Shown here piece by piece: positions 48,956-59,355 of a stretch of DNA of 64,000 nt. How positions within the stretch are numbered: the first letter of the stretch is position 1; every line of letters begins with the position of its first letter. Below the pieces are notes generated by a model that saw only the letters and a list, made by a program, of their open reading frames with translations, did not search any database and was not told where the DNA came from. The stretch comes from Litoditis marina (lineage: Eukaryota > Nematoda > Chromadorea > Rhabditida > Rhabditidae), in contig OZ038438.1 in the NCBI GenBank assembly GCA_964036275.1, positions 15,421,720 through 15,485,719 of the forward strand, read 5' to 3'. A program made the translations under genes and the position numbers.

Positions 48956-50120
48956 TTCGATGTCTTTATTCACACACACTAGGGTTGTTAATCGAGTTGA
49001 AAATTTCGAGTTTTTCGAGTTTCGAGTATTTCGAGGTATTAGAAATTTCGAGTTTTTCGAGTTCTGAAACTTTCGAGTTTTTCGAGTTCGAGTTTTATTT
49101 TTAACAACCCTAACACACACCTTGGCGCAAGCAGTGACAATGTCTTGTACCAGCTTCTTTGTTAGAATTGCCTTTGACATCTTGTAGCACTTCGCGTAAA
49201 CCTTGTCTTTAGATTTGTTGTTGGCCTTCATCTTCTTTATTTTAGACATGATCTGAAAAGGAATGTTCAGTACAACATCAAAATAGTTTGAAATTTTCCA
49301 TAGAAGACAACCCAGTTTTTACCTTCTTGTACGCCTTTTTCAGTTTGAGGGCAATGATTCGTCCTGCCTTGGAAAGAACTTCCATTGATTTCGAGCTCGA
49401 TCCCGCGTTTTCCAAGCATTTATTATCTGGAATAAAGACGTAAACCGTTGTTTTGGTTACATTTCTTGTACAATAGGTGTAAACTGCAACTGACTGTTCG
49501 ACATAATTCCTGTGAGTTTTTTATAACGGAACGACGGAGTACCACTGATGATGTAGCCCATGAAATCTGAAAATAATATTCATGTACCTGCATTGTTCAG
49601 GAGAACAAGGCGATAACCCACATCCACATCAAATTCACATTAATCCCGTTAAAAGTTTATGAACTAAAACACTGTCATTTGGAAAGTTACTCACTGTCGG
49701 CGCAAGTGAGCAAAGGAGTTTCCTTATAGAGATCTGCCATTAAACCATCCATGATCTGAAAGGAAGGAGACAGTGTCAAACATTTTTCAGACAACGCAAA
49801 CTTCTGAGGCTGATATTAACGCCTTCTGACGGTATCTACAGCTTTCGAACCACGAATCCTTCAAAAGTTGTTTATACCTTGCACAGTAAAATGTGACACT
49901 ATGAATTTTTGTGGCTCACCAGGCCAACGCGACTTTTCACCTTTTCTAATATTTACTGTTATTTCAGATATTTGTGTGTTTCTAAAAGCACCTTTCCTAG
50001 ATCGTCTACGCTCCAGAATGGGAGAATGATGGATTTGGCTTTCGAGCAGAACTCTTTTCTGCGTCCTGTGTAGGCCGAAGCCCCGACGACCAAGAACAGT
50101 AGAATGAAACGTAGTTGCAT
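48905..50120 (-). CDS. Small secreted protein, tandem copy 1, with element-derived C-terminus (237 aa)
   Basis: Exons in transcript order: 49992-50120, 49695-49755, 49495-49566, 49323-49426, 48905-49252; phases agree. It has signal peptide MQLRFILLFLVVGASA, then EFCSKAKSIILPFW, ETPLLTCAD, NKCLENAG, AKCYKMSK and TACAKVC. The six cysteines and basic amphipathic helices recall small secreted nematode proteins, but I do not recognise the family and saposin homology is not established. Where the paralogue stops after KVC, this copy reads VRVVKNK and on into the element at 48982-49110. It then leaves it frame-shifted past the old stop and ends at 48905 after 68 extra, strongly basic residues in short repeats (SKNSKF). 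Whether the extended protein is stable is unknown. Confidence 0.72.
48980..49112. mobile_element. Satellite-bearing element with GGGTTGTTAA / TTAACAACCC ends, inserted in an exon
   Basis: The element proper is 48982-49110 (129 bp) and is flanked by TA on both sides (48980-48981 and 49111-49112), as for TA target duplications of Tc1/mariner-type elements. The interior repeats TTCGAGTTTTTCGAG, unlike the AATTCC satellite of the element at 20515-21180 although the termini are the same. Removing it with one TA restores CACACACTAACACACACC and a short C-terminus ending in GAA TAA. Confidence 0.8.
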
Positions 50121-50212
50121 GACCTGGAATGTTCTTGTCTTCATAACCAACTAACTTTAAGGCGTCCAACACTTTACAGAAGTGTTTGAGATTAGATCAG
50201 ACGGTGTACGTG

Positions 50213-50218
50213 TTTATA
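50213..50218 (-). promoter_or_regulatory. Candidate TATA box, copy 1
   Basis: TATAAA on the minus strand, 93 bases upstream of the ATG at 50120. It lies in a promoter segment of about 150 bp that is nearly identical in copy 2. Confidence 0.5.
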
Positions 50219-50275
50219 GCAAAGAGGACTTCATTTAATAACGCAACTGCTGAGCGAAATGTTTCACCTAGCCAA

Positions 50276-52028
50276 TATGGTAAAGGTATTTTTCGTTCCT
50301 TATGAGACTTCAACCGTATAAATTTCAAACTATATCATTTTAGTTACGTAAACGCAATGAGAAAAGTTGTGTTATTTTGTATTGGATTCTGACTACCTGT
50401 TTCAAACAGTATTATACCCCGCATTCTGCTGTGCTCTGAGGTGAACACCTTACAGTCGGAAAGCAATCTAAGTTAAAGATTAGTTACTACAAAATGAACT
50501 TAATAAAGGTAGATCTGGAAAGGAATAGTTGAAACAGATACGCCAATTCGGCTCTGGTAATGAACTATCAAGAGTCGAAGGCTTCTGCAGTGTGGAAACA
50601 CCCCTTAATTTGAACGCTTTTTATCTGCAGATCGTCGTTCATGAATCATGATGTATTGAAAAACAATGCCGTCTAATGAAATTTTTTAAACTTGGGACTG
50701 AATGAGAAATATACACAGTTCACATGCTTGAAGTTTAAGAGCTATGCATTTCCACACGGCACGATTGTATTGTCGAAGCATGTGAGTACAGCATTCGCCC
50801 AGGTTTCATGATGTATTTTGGTATAGAATTCTTTTCACCCGTGACTTATAGACTGTAAATCCAAGATGAAAGCTGCAGAGTCCATTCTCAATACTCACCT
50901 CTGCTCACAGGACTCCAGTATAAATTGGCGGGTAAAGGAAACTGAAAACGCATAGTGGAGAAAAGTTAAAACAATCCTCGACAAGATGGAGCTCGCTGAA
51001 ACGTACCGTAGCTGATTTTCTTGTTTGTCAGCAAAATCCTCCACCAGTGGACGTTTTCTTTACCGACATAATGGTGAGTTATAGAGTGAACTGCTTTTTG
51101 CTGAATACATTCACTAACGCACTACATATTATTACGGTTGTTTAAACGAATGTGAATTACTCTGGTGATCACGTTTTATCGAGCTCTGTGTACGGTCGTT
51201 TAAACTTCAAATACATTCCTGTTTTGTGTTTGCGAATTCAAAGGAATTTTCAGTTGGTTCATTATGATATTTGTGTTGCAATGACTCATTCGTAAGCTGT
51301 TTCACTTAAATGTATCAATACGTTCTAATAATAATACTATGTTCATTCGCTCAAAGGTTGAAAACGCATGTTTATAGATTGGCGAGGTGACAATGAGATA
51401 AAACGAACCTTAGACGAATACGACTCCCTGGGCTGCGTCAACAACGACAAGAACCACCTAACAAGGGAACGTGAAGAAAGAAAACGTACTTATACAAAAA
51501 ACATACAATTGTGATGTGAAAAAATATATCATACAGAGAAAACAGATAAAACTAAAAAATAAATGTTGGAGAGAAAAAACAAGCCTCATTAACATCAACA
51601 GTTTTCATTATATAGCGTCATATCAGTACGTGAATTCATGAAGCCGTGAACTTTAACGCGTACCATCATTCACAAGATAAATCACAAATCGGATGCTTTA
51701 ACATCGTTTCTCCAGTTTGCTAACATTTTTACCTGTACTAAAACGTCGAATTCACGAGATCCGAAATCAACGTTATCTCTCAATGAGAGTCTTCTACATG
51801 TCTCCGTAGGTTGATTCCGTTTTATGGAAGTTCCATTAGCACTTTAACGACAAAAACCAGCATTTACGAGATCCCCCATAACTATTAATTTGCAGTAACG
51901 GTTTTATAGATGTGTTTGTCGTTTGATTCCAATGGTGTATCAAGTTCGAACTACAACTAGTGTCTCCTCTTTCTAACCTCAAGTTATCCCCTGTAAAGAA
52001 TACTTCGGCCATCGGCTGTATGGACAGT
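50276..52028. other. Spacer upstream of secreted-protein copy 1
   Basis: About 1.75 kb. A splice-like segment near 51046-51072 does not join into a credible reading frame. Nothing else supported. Confidence 0.55.
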
Positions 52029-52634
52029 TCAAATGAGCCCACTTTCATTTGCAGTTGTTGTTGTAAAGAGCTGTTTCTCTGCTGAGTAATCGTGGTACAA
52101 GGGTGTGGTCATCCAGTCGATACCATCAATCTGAACCGGTCGAGGCCCCGCCCTTGGCAACTGCGAAGAAACAACACACAAATGTCTTCGAATCTCCTCA
52201 CAGTTCGTACTGAGTTTTCTCGCGAGAACGTTCCATCCGATTTCACCCCTACCTGTAGATATATATTTGAACCTGTGCACGGAATTACCTGACCAACAAA
52301 AATTCAAGAGCGGAACAGCCACAAGGACACTTCAATCGGAAGTCAACCTATTTTCTTAGTTGTTGAGTATGAATGTCTAGCAACTTCGTGTAACTGTTAG
52401 GATTCTGAGCATGATTATCGCTACTTCTTCTCATTTTGCAAGAGGTTCGAAGAAATCCTATTACATGTCGCTCAGTTGTCTAGGAAATATTCGTTTACCC
52501 TTTGCCTAATATCAGTGTCTGAACCACCGAGTTTTCGGAACAGCACTTACCACTAGCTCACTGAAAACTGACTCTGGATCATTTGCCCGGAATTCGACCA
52601 TCCGAACCGGTGAACTGCGCGGGACTTGTCCCAT
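52029..52634 (-). CDS. Small protein of unknown function, 3 exons (83 aa)
   Basis: Exons in transcript order: 52551-52634, 52253-52288, 52029-52160, all phase 0, with consensus donors GTAAGT and GTAGGG. It begins MGQVPRSSPVRMVEFRANDP, continues VIPCTGSNIYLQ and then LPRAGPRPVQIDGIDWMTTP, ending before TGA. No signal peptide or membrane helix is present. The ATG sits in the favourable context CAAATGG. The family is not recognised. It is transcribed away from the intermediate filament gene, with only 314 bp between the two start codons, so they may share a bidirectional promoter. The coherent exon chain supports a real gene, but its small size keeps confidence moderate. Confidence 0.55.
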
Positions 52635-52948
52635 TTGAATGTATTGGTTGGTGATTTGTCTGATTGTGGTCAATGTGTCTCATCTATCTCTGCCCGCCTT
52701 AATGGGTCTCGTTCATTTCGAGGTCGCGCGCTACATCAGTGCCCGTTATACCACCCGTTCCGTATCTCACACTTCCATCTTGAAACAAACAGCCTCTGAA
52801 CGTGCAACAACCTTTGTAACTTTTTCGAATGATTTCAAACGCGAAGATTCTTTTATTTCTGTATCTCAACTTTTCTCACCTATAATATCCTGTTGATAAT
52901 TTCTGTGTGTTTGATGATTTATTCTCAACTGTTTGTGCGTTTTCAGAG

Positions 52949-55900
52949 ATGTCGGAAGAATATCGTAGCTCAATCAGCTCGCGACCCACGTTCAACCGGA
53001 CGGTTACGTCGAACACTCAGAACTACAGTACACCAGGTGAACACAAACATGTACATGATTGAGGCGAGAACCAATAAACTTCACGTGAACAGAACCCGTT
53101 GTACACCTACTTATATATTATGAACAAGAGCCGCTGATATGTGTTGGAGAAATGATCAAGATGTTTTCTCCGATTAAACCAATTAACTTTCGGTAACGAT
53201 TGATGCCGACAACCCAGTTTCTTGTCAACTCTTCCAGTTTCTCAATTGAAACTGACAGATTTCCAGAGTCAATGAATTTAAAGAAGGACGATTATGTGGA
53301 CCAATTCCGTTACATCGGTCCTTTAAACTGCAATTGAAAAATATATTGCGGTTTAAAGGACTGAAGCGTTGCGATTGGACCACATAATCGTCCTTCTTTA
53401 AGAGATAAGCAGAAACTAACCAAAACGAAAAAGCTAAGATGCAAGCCTTCTTTCTCTCACGAGGCTATTACAACTGAATTGAAGGTTCTGGCAACCGTGT
53501 TCTGAAGATCGTGACGGAAATGTCGTCTTCCTCGGCGACCAGCGGCCTGTCCCCCTACGGTCAGAATGCCGCCTCCGCCATCCGCGACAGCAGAGAGAGG
53601 GAAAAGAAGGAGATGTGCGACTTGAACGACAAGTTGGCCAGCTACATCGAGAAGGTACGCAACTATTGGGTAGACACTCACTATATTAGTTGGGTTCACA
53701 TCATTTACTATCAGACAATTGCACAGTCAAGTGAAACATGTTGAACACAGCACAACCCAGAAACGTGCAATTACAGTGCACCGTTCCTCATTAGAATACT
53801 AACTTTACGTGACCATTCGCTTTACTTTTAGTATGAGTAGGGTTCCAACTCACGTATATGATAAGTGAGTAGTATGAACCTGTGAATCCTACTCACACAA
53901 ACCCTTGAACATTCCACCTCACTTTGTATTCACTCATATCATTCAGCTCGGCTCCACGTAATGTTCCACGTTTTGCTTCATTGCAAGATATGAGGAATTT
54001 GACTAATACAAAACACGCGAACTACATCAAATTTGAACAAAACATTATTTCAGGTTCGCTTCTTGGAGGCTCAGAACCGTAAACTGTCGGCAGATTTGGA
54101 AATGCTGAGATCGAGATGGGGAAAAGACACCAACTCTATTCGTAGCATGTACGAGAGCGAGCTCACCGAAGCTAAAAAGGTTGGTTCTGCCAAATTCAGT
54201 TTTTTTCTCGAGAGATTTATAAACGGCTTCTGTCTTTTTTAGTTGTGTGGCGCAATTCGGTAATTTTGCATGAATTTTAAATACGTATCGATAGACGATA
54301 CCGAAGAAAACTCAACTTGTAACATTTCCAGGTTATCGGTCAGACTGGTAAAGAAAAAGACGATCTGGACAAGGAAATTCGCAAACTTCAGGATGAACTG
54401 AATGAGTACAGAAAGAAGTGAGCTGAACATCTTATTGAAATCAACTAGTTCTGACTGTTTTTGATAGACTATTCGTTGATGTGATTTCTGAGGAAATTTC
54501 AACTCATGATATACGTTCATGACTCACTTACTCGAAAATTCCATAATTGTAACGATCAGGTTCGAAGAGGCCACCCGCGCGCGTGGGGATGACCGTGAGA
54601 AAATCGACGGTCTTCTGGTTACTCTTTCCAATCTGGAGGCTGAAATCAATCTTCTGAAGAGAAGAATTGCCCTTCTCGAAGAGGAAATTGCTCGTCTGAA
54701 GAAGGAGAACATCCGTCTGATGGGAGAACTTCAGAGAGCCCGCACGGTACGCAATACAACCAATAATGCCGTTAGAGTGGTGATCTAGCACCGTTCAGAG
54801 CTCAGAAAGTACAATAACAAACCTGAACAAAGATTATGTGTTCAATCCCATTCAACAGTTGTACTCTCAAAAAGAGTGCACAATGTTCTTGAAGCTCTAC
54901 TGCTCATATTTTCAAAAGATAACATTTCTTCTGAAATTATATTGTGAATTTCAGGAGCTCGACCAAGAGACTCTCAGCCGCATTGATTATCAGAATCAAG
55001 TAACGACTCTCCTAGAGGAGATTGACTTCATCAAGAGAGTTCAAGATCAGGTTAGTTCTTGCAGAAACATGAAATGAAAGCTCATGCTCCGTTTCGTTCC
55101 ATCGTTTCATTTTAGTTTGGTTTCTTTACTATGTTCTTGCACGCAATGACATGTTTGCTCATGTTTACATTTTTCAGGAGATCAAGGAACTCCAGTCTCT
55201 GGCCGCACGCGATACGACCGGAGAGAACAGAGAATACTTCAAGAATGAATTGGCATCGGCGATTCGTGATATCCGCAGCGAGTACGACCAGGTCCGTCAA
55301 ATGTTTATTATTATTGTAAACAACATTTTGTACCTTGTTAGTTCGGAACCCTCGTCTAATTTCAATCCGTTTTAGAACTGCTGAGCTTTTTAAAACGTAC
55401 TTACTCTATTTCATTTCCAGATGATGAACTCCAACCGCAACGACATGGACTCGTGGTACAAGCTGAAGGTGCAGGAGATTCAGACCCAAAGCACCCGTCA
55501 GAACATGGAGCAGGGTTATCAGAAGGAAGAGATCAAGAGACTCCGAACACAACTCGGAGATCTTCGCGGAAAGTTGGCTGACTTGGAAGGCAGGGTGAGC
55601 AGAAGAAAAACAAATTTTCACGTGTGCTCGATGTTTCTTTTCAGTACTTTATAGATTTCAGAACTCACTGTAGTAGCTTTCGAAAACGACACATATGTTT
55701 GTATACAAAACACACTGAAATTTGAAATGAGCTTCTTGTGGTTTTTTTCTCAACAAATGTTCGAAGAATTGATCGACTCCTTTCCAGAACTCGCTGCTGG
55801 AGAAGCAAATCCAGGAGTTGAACTACCAGCTAGAGGACGACCAGAGATCGTACGAGGCTGCCCTCAACGACCGCGACGCCCAGATCAGAAAGATGCGCGA

Positions 55901-57571
55901 AGAGTGCCAGGCACTGATGGTCGAGCTACAGATGCTCCTCGATACCAAGCAGGTTCGTCATTTAATGCTTACATCATACCACTTGCTACAAAAAGCTATA
56001 TAGTGGGTGCTAAATTTATGAAGTTCTGTCTCTTGCCGGAATCGAACCTGCGAGCAAAACTTGCGTAGCAGGGCGCTAACCACTGCACTATTAGAGCACA
56101 TAACCAAAAAGGTTTAGAATCTAAGACTTGCGTGCGTACACAGCGGCAAGTAAGATTTACAGTACCGTCTCGTCTTTCCGTTGGCGACGACTATAAAAGC
56201 TTTATTTCAACATAGTTTTTATACAAATCCACATCTGATTCATGATCAATATTTTACTTAAAGACACTGGACGCCGAAATCGCCATCTACCGCAAGATGC
56301 TGGAGGGAGAGGGAGACGGACCTGGACTTCGTCAACTCGTCGAACAGGTTGTCCGCACCACGGGAATCAACGAAACCGCTGACACCGGTGAGATTGAGTT
56401 CTTTGTGTCACTGCAGCAACTTTTTCAGAAAAACTAGCCAATAAATTTGAGTTATAAATATATTATACTTTCTACTTTTCAGAAACCATGCGTGTTGTGA
56501 AGGGCGAGACATCCAGCCGCACATCGTACACACGTTCCGCCAAAGGCAACGTTTCCATTCAGGTAAACGAAAAAATCCAGACGAAAACGCAGAGTTCTCG
56601 TGCGAAAGCGACAAAATTGTCCATTGACTAGTGAAATGCACGAGAGGCTACAACATGTTTCATAGGAACTAATCCAGGCCTAATCATATACTTTCCGTCG
56701 CGGTTCATACAAGGCTGTCTCGATGTTATTGTAGAATCTCCTAACTGCTTATTAAGTTTTCGACCAATTGTTTGGAATTTTTTGTTTCAAACAGAACATG
56801 TTTCTTTCAGGAAACGTCCCCTGAAGGCAAGTTCGTAGTGTTGGAGAACACCCACCGATCCAAGGAAGAAATTCTCGGAGACTGGAAACTGAAGAGAAAG
56901 ATTGATGGCAAGAAAGAAATCGTCTTCACCTTCCCTCATGATTACGTCCTGAGACCCGGAAAATCTGTCAAGGTTGGTTACGACAAACCTTTTTCGGTAA
57001 CTCAACACAATGTTGACAGGAAACGTGCATAAGACGGAAAATGAGCTGTTCATGCGTGTGCTGATCACTCAGTTCACAGATAACGAACTGAGTTAGAGTG
57101 AAACGCATACGACCTGTGTTTACGTTTGCTTGGGAGGAAATTTCGGTTAATATTCTAACCCTCTCAGATCTGGGCCCGTGGAAAGGGAGGCATCGCTGGT
57201 GCACCCGACACCCTCGTTTTCGAATCCGATGAAACTTTCGGAGTCGGCTCCAACGTTCAAACTATTCTTTACAACAAAGAAGGAGAGGTGAGTACTCCGT
57301 GTAGGAATGAAACGGGGGACAAGAAAACTACTTCTATCTCGAGTCCAATTGAATTGAATCAAATATTTATTACGACATGATAGCCAATGAAAAACGGCAA
57401 ATATGGTTTTTTTTTTTACAGAAATCAACATATAATTCTATAGTCGGCAAGCTTTACACTTGCTTAAAATATCGTTCGTGAGAACTGCTGAAGTGTTTGT
57501 TACTGGGGTCAAAGAATTATTTGCAGGAGCGTGCAACTCATGTTCAACGTCAGAGCCAGAGTGCATCATAA
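52949..57571 (+). CDS. Cytoplasmic intermediate filament protein, A type (IFA-1/IFA-3-like), 14 exons (578 aa)
   Basis: Exons 52949-53036, 53485-53654, 54054-54179, 54332-54417, 54560-54746, 54955-55050, 55178-55291, 55421-55594, 55788-55952, 56264-56387, 56483-56562, 56811-56972, 57168-57287, 57527-57571; all phases agree. The head is rich in Ser/Thr. The rod begins [20 protein letters not shown] (coil 1A signature) and closes [16 protein letters not shown] (coil 2 signature), with the long lamin-like coil 1B of invertebrate filaments. The tail carries a lamin-tail domain ([38 protein letters not shown]). It assembles, usually with a B-type partner, into filaments anchoring epidermal hemidesmosomes. 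An AG acceptor lies two bases before ATG, fitting a trans-splice site. The exon 2 acceptor (GAATTGAAG) is unusually poor in pyrimidines. Confidence 0.95.
53278..53402. mobile_element. Palindromic foldback element family 2, copy 3
   Basis: Starts TTAAAGAAGGACGATTATGT and ends ATAATCGTCCTTCTTTAA, the best-preserved copy of this family. It lies in intron 1 of the first intermediate filament gene, only about 80 bp before the exon 2 acceptor. Confidence 0.85.
56020..56196 (-). mobile_element. SINE-like copy with tRNA-like part, in filament gene intron 9
   Basis: On the minus strand: TATAGTCGTCGCCAACGG, GTACTGTAAATCTTACTT, CGCTGTGTACG, then TAGTGCAGTGGTTAGCGC (A-box-like) and GGTTCGATTCCGG (B-box consensus). 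The acceptor and T stems do not pair properly, so it is a tRNA-like element and not a working tRNA gene. Confidence 0.65.
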
Positions 57572-59355
57572 GTCGAAACATCGTCCAACGTTATTCAAAT
57601 CATATATTTTGAATGAAATTAAAGTTTTTGGTTCAACATGTTCATTTTGTTTTGTTTTCGGTGATGTTCTTGTTTGTACTCGTTCCATAATACAAGCTCG
57701 CTCAACAAGAGTGACTGACCAACACACTTTCTACGTTGTTTCTACGTTGGAACGATTAAGTGCATATGCAAAAGTTACGGTCAAATTTAACAACCAAAAC
57801 TGGAAAAATACAAAAACACAAAGTGAACGCTATTATCAAAGAAATTTTTTGCATCTAGCCTGATTAACCCATCAGAGGCAGGAACACTCCCAACTCTAGC
57901 CAAATTTCACCTTTCACAGTAAACTTCGTGACGATAGATCTCATTCACTACCAGCTAATTTCAAGTGAACTGCCCAAAACGTCTTAGCAATGTGAAACTC
58001 AACATGATACAACATGACCATTGCACATTATACGTTGAGCTTTTAAAGATAGGCTTTATCGGTTGTGAACATATCAAAAACAGAAAACTACAGCTTCTTT
58101 CAAAAGCTCAGTAGTTTCGAATCACCTGCAATTGGAATCGGATTATTAGTTATAGTCGTTGTCAACGGAGAGGCGGTAGGTACTGTATATCTCATTTTTC
58201 GCTGTGTACGGACACATATCCTTGATTCGAAGGCTTACCGCTAACCGTAACGCAGTGCACATAGCTACGAATAATTTGTTCGCAGGTTCGATTGCGGCGA
58301 GGAACAAACGTCTATAAATTTTTCATATTGCGAATACCTAGAAAAATGTGTGCCGGAAACGTTAGATCTTGCTCTGTAATGGGGTGTTCGTAGTTTGATT
58401 CTCCTGTATTTCAATTATAATTCGCGAGTTCTGTTGTGTATAAAGATGAACCTTCATCTTAGCTATGGACATATTATACATTTCCACCTAGTATTATTTC
58501 TTCAATCAATATTGAACTCAATAGGAAGAGAAAAACCTCATACATCCATTGCACGTAACAGTTGAATTCCGTGAAAGTAAGTTTTTCAAGTCAACTTCTT
58601 TTCGGCATGAAGTGAGATTTCACATCCAAATGAGGAATGAAGGTGTGGCACGTAATTATCACGGCGATTATCACGCAGATAGCGCAGCCGTCAAGAATTG
58701 AATCCTGAATGGATAGAAATGAAGGTCATCAGTGAGAGATAATCGTACAGTCAGCATATTCATTCCGACTGTTTCCCGCCTCCTCTGTTATCATTTTTTC
58801 CACCTACGCTGAAAACTTATCTGGTAAACCTGCAAGTACTTCTAGAACGCAACTGTAGTTATGAACCTTATAGTTTTTTTTTAAAAGGACAATTATTTCG
58901 TGTTTCCTCACCTGCTTATTTTTTTGCGCAACCCTGCAGCGTTGCAACTTTCGAAAAAACTAAAACCTGAAAATCACACACTTCTGAAAAATTAGCTAGT
59001 CGTTCAGACTACCGAAGGTTAAATACATTTCTTACCTATTTGTCTTGATTAACCAAGTCTAAAACTTTTAGCTAAACTCAATACGTTATTATCTGCTAGT
59101 TATCATTACACCGAGAGAAGCAAGTCAGGTTGACTGGAATATTGTAGTTTTTTAGGATAGAGATTATGTTCATCGATTCGCGTTTATAGTGATTATTGCA
59201 TATTTCCTCAATTTCCTTTTCCATTCTTCCATGGAACACCCTGTAATGAAATTATTTTAATCCACAACATTGGTGCACTTGCATTTTTTATCAGCGTCTA
59301 ATAGCTTTGTTGTTCAGAACCCAAGAAAAAATTAATTCTGAAATTGCATGCCAAA
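57572..59355. other. Spacer between the two intermediate filament genes
   Basis: About 1.8 kb, AT-rich. It holds one SINE-like copy at 58150-58330. No coding exon supported. Confidence 0.65.
58150..58330 (+). mobile_element. SINE-like copy between filament genes
   Basis: TTATAGTCGTTGTCAACGGA, TACTGTATATCTCATTTTTC and CGCTGTGTACGG are followed by a tRNA-like stretch ending in CAGGTTCGATTGCGGC. Same order as the copies near 48749 and 56196. Confidence 0.6.

Noticed and set aside
55727..56068. 113-codon frame overlapping filament exon 9
   Set aside because: Out-of-frame shadow of the real exon 55788-55952.
56020..56110. Intact tRNA gene on the minus strand
   Set aside because: A and B boxes are present, but T and acceptor stems do not pair and the same sequence is dispersed with a shared upstream block, so it is SINE-like.
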